A stretch of DNA of 5,882 nt. Source: Burkholderiales bacterium. GTDB taxonomy: Bacteria > Pseudomonadota > Gammaproteobacteria > Burkholderiales > CAIKXV01. Each line of letters opens with the position of its first letter. Positions within the stretch are counted from its first letter, which is position 1. The stretch lies in the NCBI GenBank assembly GCA_019751575.1, contig JAIENF010000668.1:1-5882 (forward strand), read 5' to 3'. The notes below the pieces were generated by a model. The model was given only the letters and a program-made list of their open reading frames with translations, was not told the DNA's origin and searched no databases. Below are positions 5,208-5,882 of this stretch, one piece after another. The translations under genes were made by a program, and so were the position numbers.

Positions 5208-5882
5208 ATGATCTCCCACTGCCTCGGCATCGACCATGCCGTGATCAACACAGCCGGGCGCATCGACGATGCGGTCGACCAGTTCGCCCGGCTCGGATTC
5301 CGGCTGACCCCGCGCGGCTTCCACAGTTCGGGCTCGGTGAACCACCTGATGATGTTCGGGCCGGACTATCTCGAACTGATCGGCGTGCCGCCGGAGAACG
5401 CGGCGCTGCGGCCGGAGCTGTCGGCAAGCCCGCCCGGGCTGAACGCCATTGCCTTCGCCACCGACAGCGCAGCGGGCGCACACACCGCGCTCGCCCAGGC
5501 GAAGTTCATGCCGCAACCGCTGAAGCCGCTGTCGCGCCCGGTCGCGCTCGATGACGGCGTGCAGGATGCGCGTTTCGCGGTGGTCGCGCTGCCCCCGGAG
5601 ACCGTTTCCTGGGGACGCCTGTTCGTCTGCGAACACCTGACGCGGGAACTGGTCTGGCGCGACGGCATGCGCACCCATCCGAACGGGGCGCGCGAGATCA
5701 CCCGCATCACCATCGTCGTACCCGACCCGCATGCCGAAGCCTCGCGGCTGGCACCGCTGTTCGCGGAAGCTTCGATGCGTCCGGACGTGCCCCGGGCGGA
5801 ACTCACGCTCGGCCACCTGCGGGTCGACCTGGTCACCGCAGACGTGCTCCAGCATCGCCTCGGCGCGTCGGCCTGCGACGGC
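5208..5882 (+). CDS. VOC-family (glyoxalase-like) protein, N-terminal 225 residues (runs off window)
   Basis: Member of the vicinal-oxygen-chelate fold, closest in look to the glyoxalase-like domain proteins; the family includes metal-dependent isomerases, dioxygenases and lyases. The first module opens with LGIDHAVINT (6-15), where His10 is the usual first metal ligand. It continues with FARLGFRLTPRG (26-37), NHLMMFGPDYLELIGV (45-60), in which Glu56 is in the right place for a ligand, and PPGLNAIAFAT (75-85). A second module begins near FVCEHLTRELVW (139-150), with His143 as a likely ligand, and continues with REITRITIVVPDPHAEA (162-178). The reading frame is still open at the window end, so the C-terminus is missing. 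An in-frame TGA at 5181 limits upstream extension, and ATG 5208 is the natural start although its ribosome binding site is weak. Substrate and reaction are unknown. It lies in the same direction as the synthetase, 82 bp after the membrane gene, and may or may not share its transcript. Confidence 0.85.
   Translation, partial: MISHCLGIDHAVINTAGRIDDAVDQFARLGFRLTPRGFHSSGSVNHLMMFGPDYLELIGVPPENAALRPELSASPPGLNAIAFATDSAAGAHTALAQAKFMPQPLKPLSRPVALDDGVQDARFAVVALPPETVSWGRLFVCEHLTRELVWRDGMRTHPNGAREITRITIVVPDPHAEASRLAPLFAEASMRPDVPRAELTLGHLRVDLVTADVLQHRLGASACDG

Overview
The window is uniformly GC-rich, with almost every third codon position G or C. It carries no mobile element, RNA gene or CRISPR array. 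The protein families, the GC-rich coding style and the TAGAAT-type promoter suggest a high-GC proteobacterium, most likely a betaproteobacterium of the Burkholderiales type. That assignment rests on style and family resemblance only.

There are two divergent transcription units around a 167-bp intergenic region (2578-2744). The leftward unit runs leuC-like (2577-1135), leuD-like (1123-512), then a D-isomer-specific 2-hydroxyacid dehydrogenase (503 to the window edge, truncated). Gaps are only 11 and 8 nt, and each downstream ribosome binding site overlaps the preceding stop codon, so this is almost certainly one co-translated operon. The rightward unit begins with a 699-residue single-chain NDP-forming acyl-CoA synthetase (2745-4844). 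It is overlapped by a small two-helix membrane protein (about 4841-5125). After an 82-bp gap containing a short inverted repeat and a possible promoter comes a VOC/glyoxalase-like protein (5208 to the window end, truncated).

The LeuC and LeuD homologues make an aconitase-family hydro-lyase that needs a [4Fe-4S] cluster, and all three cluster cysteines are present. No leuB is visible. The next gene is instead a D-2-hydroxyacid dehydrogenase, and several LeuCD positions differ from the usual proteobacterial leucine enzymes. Together with the divergent acyl-CoA synthetase this favours a paralogue acting on another branched or C4-C6 hydroxy-diacid, but leucine biosynthesis is not excluded. A plausible scheme is hydration/isomerisation by LeuCD, oxidation of a 2-hydroxyacid by the dehydrogenase and CoA activation by the synthetase. 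That ordering is inference.

The clearest non-coding signal is the synthetase promoter, whose -10 box ends seven bases before the ATG, predicting a leaderless mRNA. Nothing here proves a wholly new system. The best leads are the unusual leuCD context, the leaderless start and the missing standard start codon of the small membrane gene.
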